A stretch of 64,000 nucleotides of DNA from JBFLVU01 sp964589625. Lineage in GTDB: Bacteria; Acidobacteriota; UBA4820; DSQY01. The notes under the pieces are model-generated. The model saw only the letters and a program-made list of their open reading frames with translations, made no database searches and was not told where the DNA came from. Made by a program: the position numbers and the translations under genes. The stretch covers positions 1-64,000 of the forward strand of contig CAZPSH010000015.1 of NCBI GenBank assembly GCA_964589625.1, written 5' to 3'. Below, piece after piece: positions 42,913 to 51,379 of this stretch; positions within the stretch are counted from its first letter, which is position 1, and each line of letters starts with the position of its first letter.

Positions 42913-44211
42913 TTACGCGATCAGGTGCCGGTCCCTGGCTTCCTTCTCCAGCATCTCCCGGAAATCGGGGTGGGCGATGGAGATGAGCGCCCGGGCCCGC
43001 TCCTGGAGGTTCTTGCCCCAGAGGTTGGCCACGCCGAACTCGGTCACGACGTAGTGGACGTCCGCTCGGGTGGTCACCACGCCCGACCCCTCCTTGAGCT
43101 TCGGCGTGATGCGGGTCATGGTGTTGCCCTTGGCGGTGGACGGGAGAGCGATGATGGGCTTGCCCCCCTTGCTGGCCGCCGCGCCCCGGATGAAGTCGAG
43201 CTGGCCGCCGAAGCCGCTGTAGATGTACGTCCCGATCGAGTCGGAACACACCTGGCCCGTGAGGTCCACCTCCAGGGCCGAATTGATGGCGATCATGTTG
43301 TCGTTCTGGGCGATCACGAAGGGGTTGTTGGTGTGCTCCACCGGGTGGAGTTCGAAGAGCGGGTTGTCGTGGACGAAGTCGTAGAGCTTCCGCGTGCCCA
43401 GGATGAACGTCGCCACGACCTTTCCCGGATGGAGGGTCTTGCGGTTGCCCGTGATGATCCCCTGCTCCATGGCCCGGACGAGACCGTCGGAGATCATCTC
43501 CGTGTGGATACCGAGGTCCCTCTTGCCTTCGAGGAGCGTGAGCACGGCGTCGGGGATTCCCCCGATGCCCATCTGCAGGGTGGCGCCGTCGGGGATCATC
43601 TCCGCGATGAAGGCGCCGATGCGACGCTCCACCTCTGAAGCCGGTTTCCCTTGGAGCTCGAGGAGGGGCTGGGTGTGCTCCACCACGTGCGTGGCGCGAG
43701 ACACGTGAAGGAAGGAGTCGCCCAGGACCCGGGGCATTTGCTCGTTCACCTGAACGATGACGGTCTTGGCCGACTCCACGGCGGCCTTGGTGGTCATGAC
43801 CTCCACGCCGAGGCTCATGAACCCGTGGTCGTCGGGCGGCGAGCACTGGATCATGGCGACGTCCACACGGCTCGCGCCGCTCCGGATGGCTTTGGGGATC
43901 ATGTGGAGGTGGATGGGGACGTAGGCCGACCGCCCGTCGTTGACCGAGGCGCGGTCACCCGGCCCCACGAAGAGCGAATTGTGTCGGAAGGCCTTCTCCA
44001 TGCCCGGGCGGGAGAAGGGGTCCTCCCCCATGAGCAGAACGTGGCTCAGGGTCACGTTCCGCAGTTCGTCGGCGCGCGCCGCAAGGGCCTGCAGGAGCGC
44101 GAAGGGCGCCGCCGCGTTCCCGCTGATCATGACCCAGTCGCCGGACATGACGGCCTTGGCCGCCTGTTCGGGACTGCAGAGTTTTTTCTTGTAGTCGTCC
44201 ATCCAGGACAT
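42913..44211 (-). CDS. Acetyl-CoA hydrolase/CoA-transferase (4-hydroxybutyrate CoA-transferase-like)
   Basis: The 432-residue protein belongs to the CoA-transferase class I family containing Cat1/AbfT. Visible motifs: GDWVMISGNAAAPFALLQAL, SPPDDHGFMSLG, GATLQMGIGGIPDAVL, LGIHTEMISDGLV with the likely catalytic Glu, and IYSGFGGQLDFIRGAA, the CoA-binding glycine loop. Such enzymes move CoA between acetyl-CoA and a carboxylate, or hydrolyse it. Its start lies three bases after the alanine dehydrogenase stop, so the two genes are cotranscribed; together they suggest alanine or amino acid fermentation-type metabolism, an inference. Confidence 0.88.
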   Translation of the reverse strand: MSWMDDYKKKLCSPEQAAKAVMSGDWVMISGNAAAPFALLQALAARADELRNVTLSHVLLMGEDPFSRPGMEKAFRHNSLFVGPGDRASVNDGRSAYVPIHLHMIPKAIRSGASRVDVAMIQCSPPDDHGFMSLGVEVMTTKAAVESAKTVIVQVNEQMPRVLGDSFLHVSRATHVVEHTQPLLELQGKPASEVERRIGAFIAEMIPDGATLQMGIGGIPDAVLTLLEGKRDLGIHTEMISDGLVRAMEQGIITGNRKTLHPGKVVATFILGTRKLYDFVHDNPLFELHPVEHTNNPFVIAQNDNMIAINSALEVDLTGQVCSDSIGTYIYSGFGGQLDFIRGAAASKGGKPIIALPSTAKGNTMTRITPKLKEGSGVVTTRADVHYVVTEFGVANLWGKNLQERARALISIAHPDFREMLEKEARDRHLIA

Positions 44212-44214
44212 GGC

Positions 44215-45339
44215 TTACCCCTCCCCCAGGAGTTTCCTGAGGTCGGCCGGCGTCTTGCTGACGTACCGGCTCACGACCTCGCCTTCGTAGACGTAGCATC
44301 CGCGCTGGAGGTCCTTCCAGCCGGACAGGGCCAGGCGCATCCCCTTGTCCTGCATGCTCAGGAGGAAGGGGAGAAGCGCGTGGGTCAGCGCGTGGCTGGA
44401 GGTCCGCGCCACGTACGAGGGGCAGTTGGGAACCGCGAAGTGGAGGATCCCCTCGCGCACGAATACGCCCCCGGTGGGCCCCTGGAGCCGCGTCGTCTCG
44501 ACGCACCCGCCCTGGTCGAAAGAGAAGTCCAAGATCACGGACCCGGGGCGCATCTTCTGGACCATGTCCCGGGTCACCACGATGGGCGCGACCTCTCCGG
44601 GGACCAGTACGGCCCCCACCAGGACCTCGGCGAAGGCGACGAACTTCTCCAGGTTCTCTTTGGTGGCGTGGGCCGTCACCACCCGGCCCCCCAGCCGCCG
44701 GTCGATCATTTCGAGGACCTTCTGGGACAGGTCCAGCACGTAGACGCTGCATCCCAGGCCCAGAAAGGCCCGGGCCGTGTGGAAGCCCAGGGTGCCGCCC
44801 CCGATGATGACCACGTCCGCCGGCGGGATTCCGGGGGCACCGCCGAGAAGGATCCCGATCCCTCCGGACCCCGTTTCCAGGAGGTGTCCCGCGATCTGGG
44901 GGGCCATCTTGCCGGCAATCTCCGAGGAGATCCGGAGAATGGGCAGGGTCCCGTCGGCGTCCTGGATGATCTCGAGTCCGAGGGCCGTGATCCTGCGCTC
45001 CCTCATCTTGGCCAAGTAGGCTTCACCCGCCACGGCCAGGTGCAGGAAGGCCAGGACCGCCGAGCCGGGCTCCATGAGGTCCAAATCGTGGAGGTTCGGA
45101 CGCCCCACCTTGACGAGGACCTCCGACCGCCCAAAGACCTCCTCGTGGGAATAGACTACCTGAGCGCCGACCTTGCGATAGGCCTCGTCGGGGAACCCCG
45201 CCGCCGTGCCCGCCCCCGTCTCCACGACGACTTCGGCCCCGGCTTCCACGAGTTCCCGGACTCCGGCCGGGGAAAGCCCCACGCGCTTTTCCTCACAATT
45301 CGGCTGGAGGCCGCACTCCTTGGGTACTCCGAACCTCAT
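44215..45339 (-). CDS. ald: Alanine dehydrogenase
   Basis: The enzyme interconverts L-alanine and pyruvate plus ammonia with NAD+. The 374-residue chain has the N-terminal MRFGVPKECGLQ and the substrate Lys region VLVKVGRPNLHDL, AFLHLAVA with catalytic His, the NAD-binding VVIIGGGTLGFHTARAFLGL, and the family hallmark DFSFDQGGCVETTR. The start at 45339 has a GGGGTGG site. N-terminal in-frame extension to 45384 was not used. The related transhydrogenase alpha subunit would be longer and paired with a beta gene, which is absent. Confidence 0.88.
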   Translation of the reverse strand: MRFGVPKECGLQPNCEEKRVGLSPAGVRELVEAGAEVVVETGAGTAAGFPDEAYRKVGAQVVYSHEEVFGRSEVLVKVGRPNLHDLDLMEPGSAVLAFLHLAVAGEAYLAKMRERRITALGLEIIQDADGTLPILRISSEIAGKMAPQIAGHLLETGSGGIGILLGGAPGIPPADVVIIGGGTLGFHTARAFLGLGCSVYVLDLSQKVLEMIDRRLGGRVVTAHATKENLEKFVAFAEVLVGAVLVPGEVAPIVVTRDMVQKMRPGSVILDFSFDQGGCVETTRLQGPTGGVFVREGILHFAVPNCPSYVARTSSHALTHALLPFLLSMQDKGMRLALSGWKDLQRGCYVYEGEVVSRYVSKTPADLRKLLGEG

Positions 45340-45455
45340 GGTCCACCCCTTTCCGTCGGGAACCTGAATCCGGTCCCCGGACACGCTCCGGCGCCGGGCT
45401 TCATCGGCTCACTCACCCCGTACTTCGGGACCGGTCCTCGCGTTCCACCCTGAAA

Positions 45456-45464
45456 AGTATAGCA
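45456..45464 (-). promoter_or_regulatory. Extended -10 promoter of the alanine dehydrogenase operon
   Basis: The minus strand reads TGCTATACT in a short A+T-rich island (45453-45476) between divergent genes. The leader to ald would be about 110 bases. The plus-strand MFS gene probably starts from the same island, but I could not assign its promoter. Confidence 0.5.
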
Positions 45465-45538
45465 TATCTACACTTTCGGCCATCCGGCCGCCCGCAGGCC
45501 ATTCGGCCGTGCGCCATTTTGCGCAGGGCGGAGGTACA

Positions 45539-46795
45539 ATGCGGAACGGCCCTCGGGGAGAGTGCATCATGGCCAGGTGGCCCGGGCATTCGCGGAACTC
45601 GATTTTCCTGGGCGGAGTGGAGGCCTTCTGGGGCCTTGGGATGAATCTCGTTTCCCTGGGCGCGGTGATCCCGGTCTTCCTGGAGGGGCTCGGAGCCAGC
45701 AACGCCGTCATCGCGCTCCTGCCAGCCCTGAGCGCCCTCGGGGTCGGGCTTCCTCAGGTCTTCTCGGGGGCGCTGACCCGCCGGGGAGGCTCCCTCCGGG
45801 CCCGGGTCCTCTGGCTGCACGTGGCGGCCCCTCTCCCCCTCGCCCTGGTGGCCGCCGGACTCTGGTCCGGGTGCCGGTCTCCGGTCTGGCTCGTGCTCGG
45901 CGGATGGGCCCTCTTCTACGCCCTCGTGGGCACCGTCTTTCCCCTCTGGCTCGACTTCATGGCCGGGATCCTGGACCCGGAGCGTCGGGGGCGCGCCTTC
46001 GGCTTCATCTTCTTCACCCAGACCCTGGCCGGGGCCGCCGGGGTGACGGCGGCGGGGGCCGTCCTGGGCATGAGCACGTCGCCCGAGGCCTACGCCGCGC
46101 TCTTTCTCTCGGCGGCCTTGCTCATGGCGGGAGGATCCTTCCTTTTCCTGGGGACGGCTGGCGGCGCTCCGGACGAGCCGGTTCGGCCGGGGGGGGTGGA
46201 TCAGCACCTGCGCGCCATGTGGGGAGCCTTGCGGCGGAGCCGCTGGATGCTCCCGTACCTCGGCGGCCGGTGGATCGTGCGGGGCGCCTACCCGCTGGTC
46301 CTCCACTTCTACGCCGTGTACGCGGTGGCGGACCGGGGCGTGTCTCCCTCCGCCGCGGCGCTCCTCGGAACGGCGGCGCTCCTGGGCCAGGCCTTCGCAG
46401 GAATCGGCGCCGGTTGGCTCGGAGATCGGTTCGGCCACAAGTCCGCCGTGCTCATCGGCCAGGGGGGGCTCGCGGCCGCCGCCCTTCTCCTCGTGGCGCC
46501 CGCGCCGGCCGCGGGGATCTATCTGGCGGCCGTCCTGACGGGGGCGTTCCTCGCCACCGAGTACACGAGCCAGACGAACTGGGTCATCGACCTGGCTGGA
46601 GCCGACGAGCGACGCAACGCCCTGGGTCTCGTCGGGTTCCTGCTCACGCCGGCGGCCGTGGTGGCTCCGCTGGCGGGGGGATGGATCATGGATGCGGTGG
46701 GATTCAGGCCCGTGTTCGGGGCGGTGGGGCTTCTCGTCCTCGTAGCCATGGCGATGGAACTCCGCCTCGTGCCCACGGGCCGGGAGAAGACCTGA
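45539..46795 (+). CDS. MFS transporter
   Basis: Twelve or so hydrophobic segments span the protein, with the MFS loop-like FGHKSAVLIGQ (G-x-x-x-D/x-x-G-R/x type, here GWLGDRFGHK) between central helices and DPERRGRAFGFIFF earlier. The substrate cannot be read; the overall pattern resembles drug or sugar efflux carriers. Two starts are possible: 45539 (GGAGG four bases upstream) and 45569 (GGGGAGAG, MARWPGHSRN); the protein is 418 or 408 residues. It is divergent from ald. Confidence 0.85.
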   Translation: MRNGPRGECIMARWPGHSRNSIFLGGVEAFWGLGMNLVSLGAVIPVFLEGLGASNAVIALLPALSALGVGLPQVFSGALTRRGGSLRARVLWLHVAAPLPLALVAAGLWSGCRSPVWLVLGGWALFYALVGTVFPLWLDFMAGILDPERRGRAFGFIFFTQTLAGAAGVTAAGAVLGMSTSPEAYAALFLSAALLMAGGSFLFLGTAGGAPDEPVRPGGVDQHLRAMWGALRRSRWMLPYLGGRWIVRGAYPLVLHFYAVYAVADRGVSPSAAALLGTAALLGQAFAGIGAGWLGDRFGHKSAVLIGQGGLAAAALLLVAPAPAAGIYLAAVLTGAFLATEYTSQTNWVIDLAGADERRNALGLVGFLLTPAAVVAPLAGGWIMDAVGFRPVFGAVGLLVLVAMAMELRLVPTGREKT

Positions 46796-46867
46796 GCCGC
46801 ACCGTTTCCATGGGCGGCGTCTGCGCGCCCCAGGCGGCAGGCAGGAAAAGTGCGGGGGCGCCGCGAA

Positions 46868-47197
46868 TCAGGCGAAGCCCAGGGCCATCTTGGCCTCCAG
46901 GCTCATCATTTCGGGGGTCCAGGCGGGGGACCAGACGAGGTTGACCCGCGCCCGCTCCACGCCGGGAACCTTGAGGAGGGCGTTGTTGGCCTCGAGGAGA
47001 AGCTGTTCCGCCACGGGGCATCCCGGGGAGGTCATGGTCATGTCCATCTCCACCTCGCCGCCCTGTACGGTGAGCCGGTAGACGAGGCCCAGGCTCACCA
47101 CGTCCAGCCCGAGTTCGGGGTCCACCACCTGCTCAAGGGCCGCGTAGCAGGCCTGCTCCTCCTCCCCCATCGCCTCCTCGCGAGAGCCGTCCGTCAT
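46868..47197 (-). CDS. DUF59/MIP18-family iron-sulfur assembly protein
   Basis: DUF59 proteins (SufT, PaaD) help mature iron-sulfur proteins. This 109-residue protein has AALEQVVDPELGLDVVSLGL, VQGGEVEMDMTMTSPGCPVA with the conserved Cys, and VNLVWSPAWTPEMMS, whose W-x-P-x-W-T-P block is characteristic. The start at 47197 follows GGGGAGG seven bases upstream. It is divergent from der. No other suf gene is in the window, so the client is unknown. Confidence 0.9.
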   Translation of the reverse strand: MTDGSREEAMGEEEQACYAALEQVVDPELGLDVVSLGLVYRLTVQGGEVEMDMTMTSPGCPVAEQLLLEANNALLKVPGVERARVNLVWSPAWTPEMMSLEAKMALGFA

Positions 47198-47292
47198 CCG
47201 TTCACCTCCCCTGTCTGGAACACCTCCGCGCCCGCGCCATTCCCGGTCCGGAGGGGGTGCACCGTATGGTACCATGCCACCCGGAGGTGTCC

Positions 47293-48615
47293 TTGTCCAG
47301 CCTGTTTTCCGTGGTGATCGTGGGCCGCCCGAACGTCGGAAAGTCGACGCTCTTCAACCGCCTCCTCGGACGCAGGAAGGCGCTCGTCCACGACCAACCC
47401 GGGGTCACCCGTGACCTCAACATCGCGCTCCTGGAGCGGGACGGCCTGACGGTCCAGCTCGTGGACACGGGCGGGATCTACGGGGAGCGCGAGGACTCCC
47501 TCCTCTCGCTCGTGGAGGAGCAGGTCCAGGTCGCCATGGCGGGCGGAGACCTCGTCCTCCTGCTCGTGGATGGGAAGGAAGGGCTCAACCCCGTGGACGA
47601 GGAGCTGGCCCGCCGGCTGATCAAGTCGGGGAAGCCGGCGGCCCTTGTCGTCAACAAGGTGGACGTGGAGGGCCATGCCCCGCGCTCCGCGGAGTTCTTT
47701 TCCCTCGGGCTCTCGCCCGTCTTCTCCGTGTCCGCCGAGCACGGGACCGGCGCGGAGGAACTCTGGGACTTCGTCGGCGAGAGGGCCCGCGAGCGTGGCG
47801 CCGAGGCGGCGGAGCCCCCCCCGGGGGAGGGTACGATCCGGGTGGCCATCGTGGGCCGGCCCAACGTAGGCAAGTCCTCCCTGCTCAACCGCCTCCTGGG
47901 CCAGTACCGCTCCCTGGTTTCCGAGATTCCAGGAACCACCCGGGACCCCGTGGACGCCCCCCTTTCGGCGGGCGGGAGGGACTTTGTCCTCCTGGACACG
48001 GCGGGCATCCGCCGGAAGAGCAAGACCGAGAAGGGCGCGGAGATCCTCTCCGTGGTCCTTGCCCGGCGGAGCCTGGAGACGTGCCACGTGGCGCTCCTCG
48101 TCCTCGACGCCTCCCAGCCGCCCTCCCATCAGGATGCCCACATCGCGGGACTCATCGAGCGCTCGAGGAGAGCCGCCGTGGTTGTGCTGAACAAGTGGGA
48201 CCTCCTGGGGGGTGAGGAGAGGGCCAAGGCCGCCGAGGAGGCCGTCCGGGAGAGGCTCCACTTCATGCCCTACCTGCCCCTCGTCCGGGCGTCGGCGAAG
48301 ACGGGGCGGCACGTGGACCGGGTCCTCCCCATGACCTCCAAGGTTTATGACCGCTTCCGGCTCAAGATCCCGACTTCGGTCCTCAACAAGACGCTGGCGG
48401 ATCTGGTGGCGAGGGTATCCCCTCCCTCCATCCAGGGCAAGGAATTGAAGATCCGCTACGCGACGCAAACCGGAGAAGGCCCGCCGATCCTCACGCTCTT
48501 CACGAATTCCAAGCTGCCTCCCCCCGAATCCTACGCCCGCTACCTCAAGAACGGACTGAGGGAGTTTTTCGATCTCGAAGGGTCACCGCTCATCATCAAG
48601 TTCCGGGCGGAATAG
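47293..48615 (+). CDS. der: Ribosome assembly GTPase Der (EngA)
   Basis: Der matures the 50S subunit with two tandem G domains. First P-loop GRPNVGKSTLFNRLL (about 9-23), second GRPNVGKSSLLNRLL, G2/G3 regions QPGVTRDLN, DTGGIYGE, PGTTRDPVD, DTAGIRRK, and NKVD/NKWD base motifs. The C-terminal KH-like domain ends ARYLKNGLREFFDLEGSPLI. From the TTG at 47293, with GGAGG five bases upstream, it is 440 residues, a usual length. In-frame ATG codons further upstream (47257, 47266) are less well placed. Its tail overlaps folK, read convergently, by 33 bases. Confidence 0.93.
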   Translation: MSSLFSVVIVGRPNVGKSTLFNRLLGRRKALVHDQPGVTRDLNIALLERDGLTVQLVDTGGIYGEREDSLLSLVEEQVQVAMAGGDLVLLLVDGKEGLNPVDEELARRLIKSGKPAALVVNKVDVEGHAPRSAEFFSLGLSPVFSVSAEHGTGAEELWDFVGERARERGAEAAEPPPGEGTIRVAIVGRPNVGKSSLLNRLLGQYRSLVSEIPGTTRDPVDAPLSAGGRDFVLLDTAGIRRKSKTEKGAEILSVVLARRSLETCHVALLVLDASQPPSHQDAHIAGLIERSRRAAVVVLNKWDLLGGEERAKAAEEAVRERLHFMPYLPLVRASAKTGRHVDRVLPMTSKVYDRFRLKIPTSVLNKTLADLVARVSPPSIQGKELKIRYATQTGEGPPILTLFTNSKLPPPESYARYLKNGLREFFDLEGSPLIIKFRAE

Positions 48616-49110
48616 CCGGACGGCCTTCGGATCGGGGCAGGCCTGAAGGAGCTCGGCGGCCGAGCGCCCCAATCCCGGATGCTTCCATCCAGGGGCGATC
48701 TCCGCGAGCGGCGTCAGGGCGCTCCGGCGCAGGGCAAGCGCCGGATGGGGGAGGGTGAGCCCGGGGGTGGCGACGACGAGGCCGCCCCACGCCAGAAGAT
48801 CCACGTCCACCGTCCTCGGGCCCTTCGGAGTCCGCCGGTGCCTGCCCAGCGCCCTCTCCGTCCAGAGGGCGAGGGAGAGGATGACCAGGGGCCCCGCCTC
48901 GCATTGGGCCTCCAGCACGCGGTTCAGGTACCAGGGCTGGGGTCCGACGCCGGAGGGCTCCGTCTCGTAGACGTGCGAGCGCGCGGTCACCCGGACCCGC
49001 CCCGAACGTTCGAGGAGGCGGCCAGCGGCCTCGACGTACGCGAGGCGGTCTCCCAGGTTGCTCCCGAGAAGCAGGTAGGCGGTCTGCGCGGAGGGGGGCG
49101 CGAGGGGCAC
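48583..49110 (-). CDS. folK: 6-hydroxymethyl-7,8-dihydropterin pyrophosphokinase (HPPK)
   Basis: FolK makes the pyrophosphorylated pterin for folate synthesis. The 175-residue protein begins AYLLLGSNLGDRLAYVEAAG, with YETEPSGVGPQPWYLNRVLE and the catalytic signature RRTPKGPRTVDVDLLAWGG, all typical. The GTG start at 49110 lies three bases after the MBL hydrolase stop. A 33-base overlap with der at the 3' ends is convergent. folP and folB are not seen. Confidence 0.9.
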   Translation of the reverse strand: MPLAPPSAQTAYLLLGSNLGDRLAYVEAAGRLLERSGRVRVTARSHVYETEPSGVGPQPWYLNRVLEAQCEAGPLVILSLALWTERALGRHRRTPKGPRTVDVDLLAWGGLVVATPGLTLPHPALALRRSALTPLAEIAPGWKHPGLGRSAAELLQACPDPKAVRLFRPELDDER

Positions 49111-49112
49111 GG

Positions 49113-49928
49113 TCAGAGCGAAAGGAGGAGGCCGTCGTAGGCGGTCGTAGCCTCGGGGAAGCGCTTCTGGGCCAGGCGCTCTTTCCTCTGCAGAACGGCG
49201 TCGGAGTGGAAGGGGTCGTTGTGGTACAGGACGAGGTGGCCCACCTTGGCCTTTTTCGCCACGCGGACGCAATCCCGCCACGTGGAATGGCCCCATCCCT
49301 TCCGATCGGAAGCCTCCTCCACGGAGTTGTTGGAGTCCATCACGAGCAGGTCCGCCCCGGCCGCCCTCTCTTGGAGCTGGACGTCCATCCGGCCCCCGTC
49401 GGGCTCGGTGTCGGTGGCGTAAACGATTCTTCGCCCCCGCACCTCGACCACGAAGCCGAAGCACCTCTGGGGGTGATGAACCTCGAAGGGTTCCACGCGC
49501 GCTTCGTCCACCTCCATCACGCCGCCGATCTGGACGTACTCGATGCGCGCCGCTAGCGCCTCCAGCGGGATGGGGGAGAAGGGCGCCAGGAGCTGGCCGG
49601 TGAATACCTTCTCCACGCCGCCCCTTCCGTAGATCACCATCCGGGTCCGCGGGTCGTAGGCGGGTTTGAAGAAGGGCAGGCCGTGGATGTGGTCCCAGTG
49701 GAAGTGGGACAGGAAGAGGTGGAGAGGTCCCGACTCCAGGAGGTCCGTCTTGTGAAGTTGGTTCCCGAGGGCGATGATGCCGGTGCCCGCGTCGAAGACG
49801 ATCCGTTCCCTGTGTCCCCAGCGGACCTCCATGCAGGAGGTGTTGGTTCCGAAGCGGACCTTGTCACCCGAGAAGCAGGGAACGCTTCCCCGGGTCCCCC
49901 AGAAATGGACCGTTACCGAGTCCTTCAT
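49113..49928 (-). CDS. MBL-fold metallohydrolase, cyclic-phosphodiesterase-like
   Basis: The 271-residue protein has the metallo-beta-lactamase-fold zinc motif FLSHFHWDHIHGLP (HxHxDH), upstream VTVHFWGTRGSVPC and RFGTNTSCMEV as in PhnP/phosphoribosyl cyclic phosphodiesterase-like members, then VYATDTEPDGG and YHNDPFHSDAVL supplying later ligands. The substrate is unknown. Its start lies 39 bases after the aminotransferase stop, in the run purD, aminotransferase, MBL, folK. Confidence 0.85.
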   Translation of the reverse strand: MKDSVTVHFWGTRGSVPCFSGDKVRFGTNTSCMEVRWGHRERIVFDAGTGIIALGNQLHKTDLLESGPLHLFLSHFHWDHIHGLPFFKPAYDPRTRMVIYGRGGVEKVFTGQLLAPFSPIPLEALAARIEYVQIGGVMEVDEARVEPFEVHHPQRCFGFVVEVRGRRIVYATDTEPDGGRMDVQLQERAAGADLLVMDSNNSVEEASDRKGWGHSTWRDCVRVAKKAKVGHLVLYHNDPFHSDAVLQRKERLAQKRFPEATTAYDGLLLSL

Positions 49929-49967
49929 GGGGGAAGGGTCGCATAGGGAATCCGGAAAGGCAAGGGC

Positions 49968-51314
49968 TCAACTCACCTTGCGGACGGCGGCCCCCAGAGC
50001 GTTTTCGAAGATTTCGAGGAAGGCCTCCGCCTGGGTTCTGTCGATCACCAGGGGCGGGCAGATCCGCAGCGTATTCGGGCCGCATCCTAGGATGAGGAGG
50101 CCGCGCAGGAAGCTCTGGGTCTCCATCTCGTCGCGCAGTTCGGGGAAGCGCTCCTTGGATTCGCGGTCCTTCACGAGTTCGACGCCGATCATGAGCCCCT
50201 TGCCGCGGACGTCCCCGATGACGCCGAACTTGCCCATCATGTTTCGGAGGCCGTCCATCAAGAAGCTCCCCTGCTCCTCCGCGTTGGCCATGAGGGACTC
50301 TTCGAGGAGTTCGATGGTGGCCCTGGCGGCGGCGCAGGCCACGGGGTTGCCCCCAAAGGTGGAGGCGTGGCTTCCGGGGGGCCAGTTCATGATGCGATTC
50401 GAGGCCACGCACGCGGAGAGGGGCAGGCCCGACGCGATGCCCTTGGCCAGGCAGGTGATGTCGCCGTGGACACCGAAATGCTCGATGGCGAGGAACTTCC
50501 CGGTGCGCCCCATCCCCGCCTGGACCTCGTCGTCCACCAGTAGGATCCCGTACTTGTCGCAGATGGAGCGCAGTCCTTGGAGGAATTCCGGGGGCGGGAC
50601 CACGTAGCCGCCCTCGCCCTGGATGGACTCCACAAAAAGGGCCGCCACTTCCTGGGGCGGGCAGATGGTCCGGAAGACAGTGTCCTCGATGAAGGAGACG
50701 CACTCGAACCGGCACTTCCCGTAGGTCTGTCCGTAGGGGCAGCGGTAGCAGTAGCCATAGGGGACGTGGGTGACGCCGCCCATGAGCGGGAAGAACTTGT
50801 CCTTTTGCGTGGCCTTGCTGGCCGTGAGGCTCAGGGCGCCGGTGGTGCGCCCGTGGAAGGCCCCGAAGAAGGCGATGAACCGCTTTCGCTCGGTGTGGTA
50901 CTTGGCGAGCTTGATGGCGCATTCGATGGCCTCGGCGCCCGAGTTTCCAAAGAAGACCCGGTTGGTGTCCGCGCCGGGAACGTGCTTGGAGACGAGCTCG
51001 GCGGCCTCCACCTGCGGGGTATAGTAGAAGTCGGTGCCGCTGATGTGCATGAGCCGGCCGGCCTGCTCCCGGACGGCGGCGACCACCCTGGGGTGGCAGT
51101 GCCCTGTGGCCACCACCGCGATCCCCGCCGCGAAGTCGAGGAAATGGTTGCCGTCGGGGTCGCGCACGATGGCCCCGTGGGCCTCTTCGGCCACGAGGGG
51201 ATAGCCGCGCGTGTAAGACGTGGAGACGTACCGGTCGTCCCGGGCGATGATCTCCTTGGCCTTTGGGCCGGGCAGCCCGGTCTTCAAGGCTGGCAGACGG
51301 GGGAAGTCGCTCAT
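49968..51314 (-). CDS. Class III PLP aminotransferase (4-aminobutyrate/acetylornithine type)
   Basis: The enzyme transfers an omega-amino group to 2-oxoglutarate or a similar acceptor. The 448-residue protein shows DFAAGIAVVATGHCHPRVVA, NSGAEAIECAIKLAKYHTER, FHGRTTGALSLTASK, LLVDDEVQAGMGRTG and the PLP lysine in ITCLAKGIASGLPL, so it is a class III enzyme. A Cys-rich segment GYCYRCPYG and GKCRFEC (four Cys) is an insertion not found in ArgD or GabT of E. coli and may bind metal. Donor identity cannot be read. GAGGA six bases upstream supports the start. Confidence 0.87.
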   Translation of the reverse strand: MSDFPRLPALKTGLPGPKAKEIIARDDRYVSTSYTRGYPLVAEEAHGAIVRDPDGNHFLDFAAGIAVVATGHCHPRVVAAVREQAGRLMHISGTDFYYTPQVEAAELVSKHVPGADTNRVFFGNSGAEAIECAIKLAKYHTERKRFIAFFGAFHGRTTGALSLTASKATQKDKFFPLMGGVTHVPYGYCYRCPYGQTYGKCRFECVSFIEDTVFRTICPPQEVAALFVESIQGEGGYVVPPPEFLQGLRSICDKYGILLVDDEVQAGMGRTGKFLAIEHFGVHGDITCLAKGIASGLPLSACVASNRIMNWPPGSHASTFGGNPVACAAARATIELLEESLMANAEEQGSFLMDGLRNMMGKFGVIGDVRGKGLMIGVELVKDRESKERFPELRDEMETQSFLRGLLILGCGPNTLRICPPLVIDRTQAEAFLEIFENALGAAVRKVS

Positions 51315-51379
51315 GGGTGTCCTCGCTTTCCTAGGTTCAACGCCGCCCGGGTGGTGGCGGCGGGAGAAGGTGAAGGGCC

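Noticed and set aside
45387..45500. Possible attenuator or riboswitch in the ald leader
   Set aside because: Apart from the extended -10 I saw no conserved riboswitch core or terminator-antiterminator pair.
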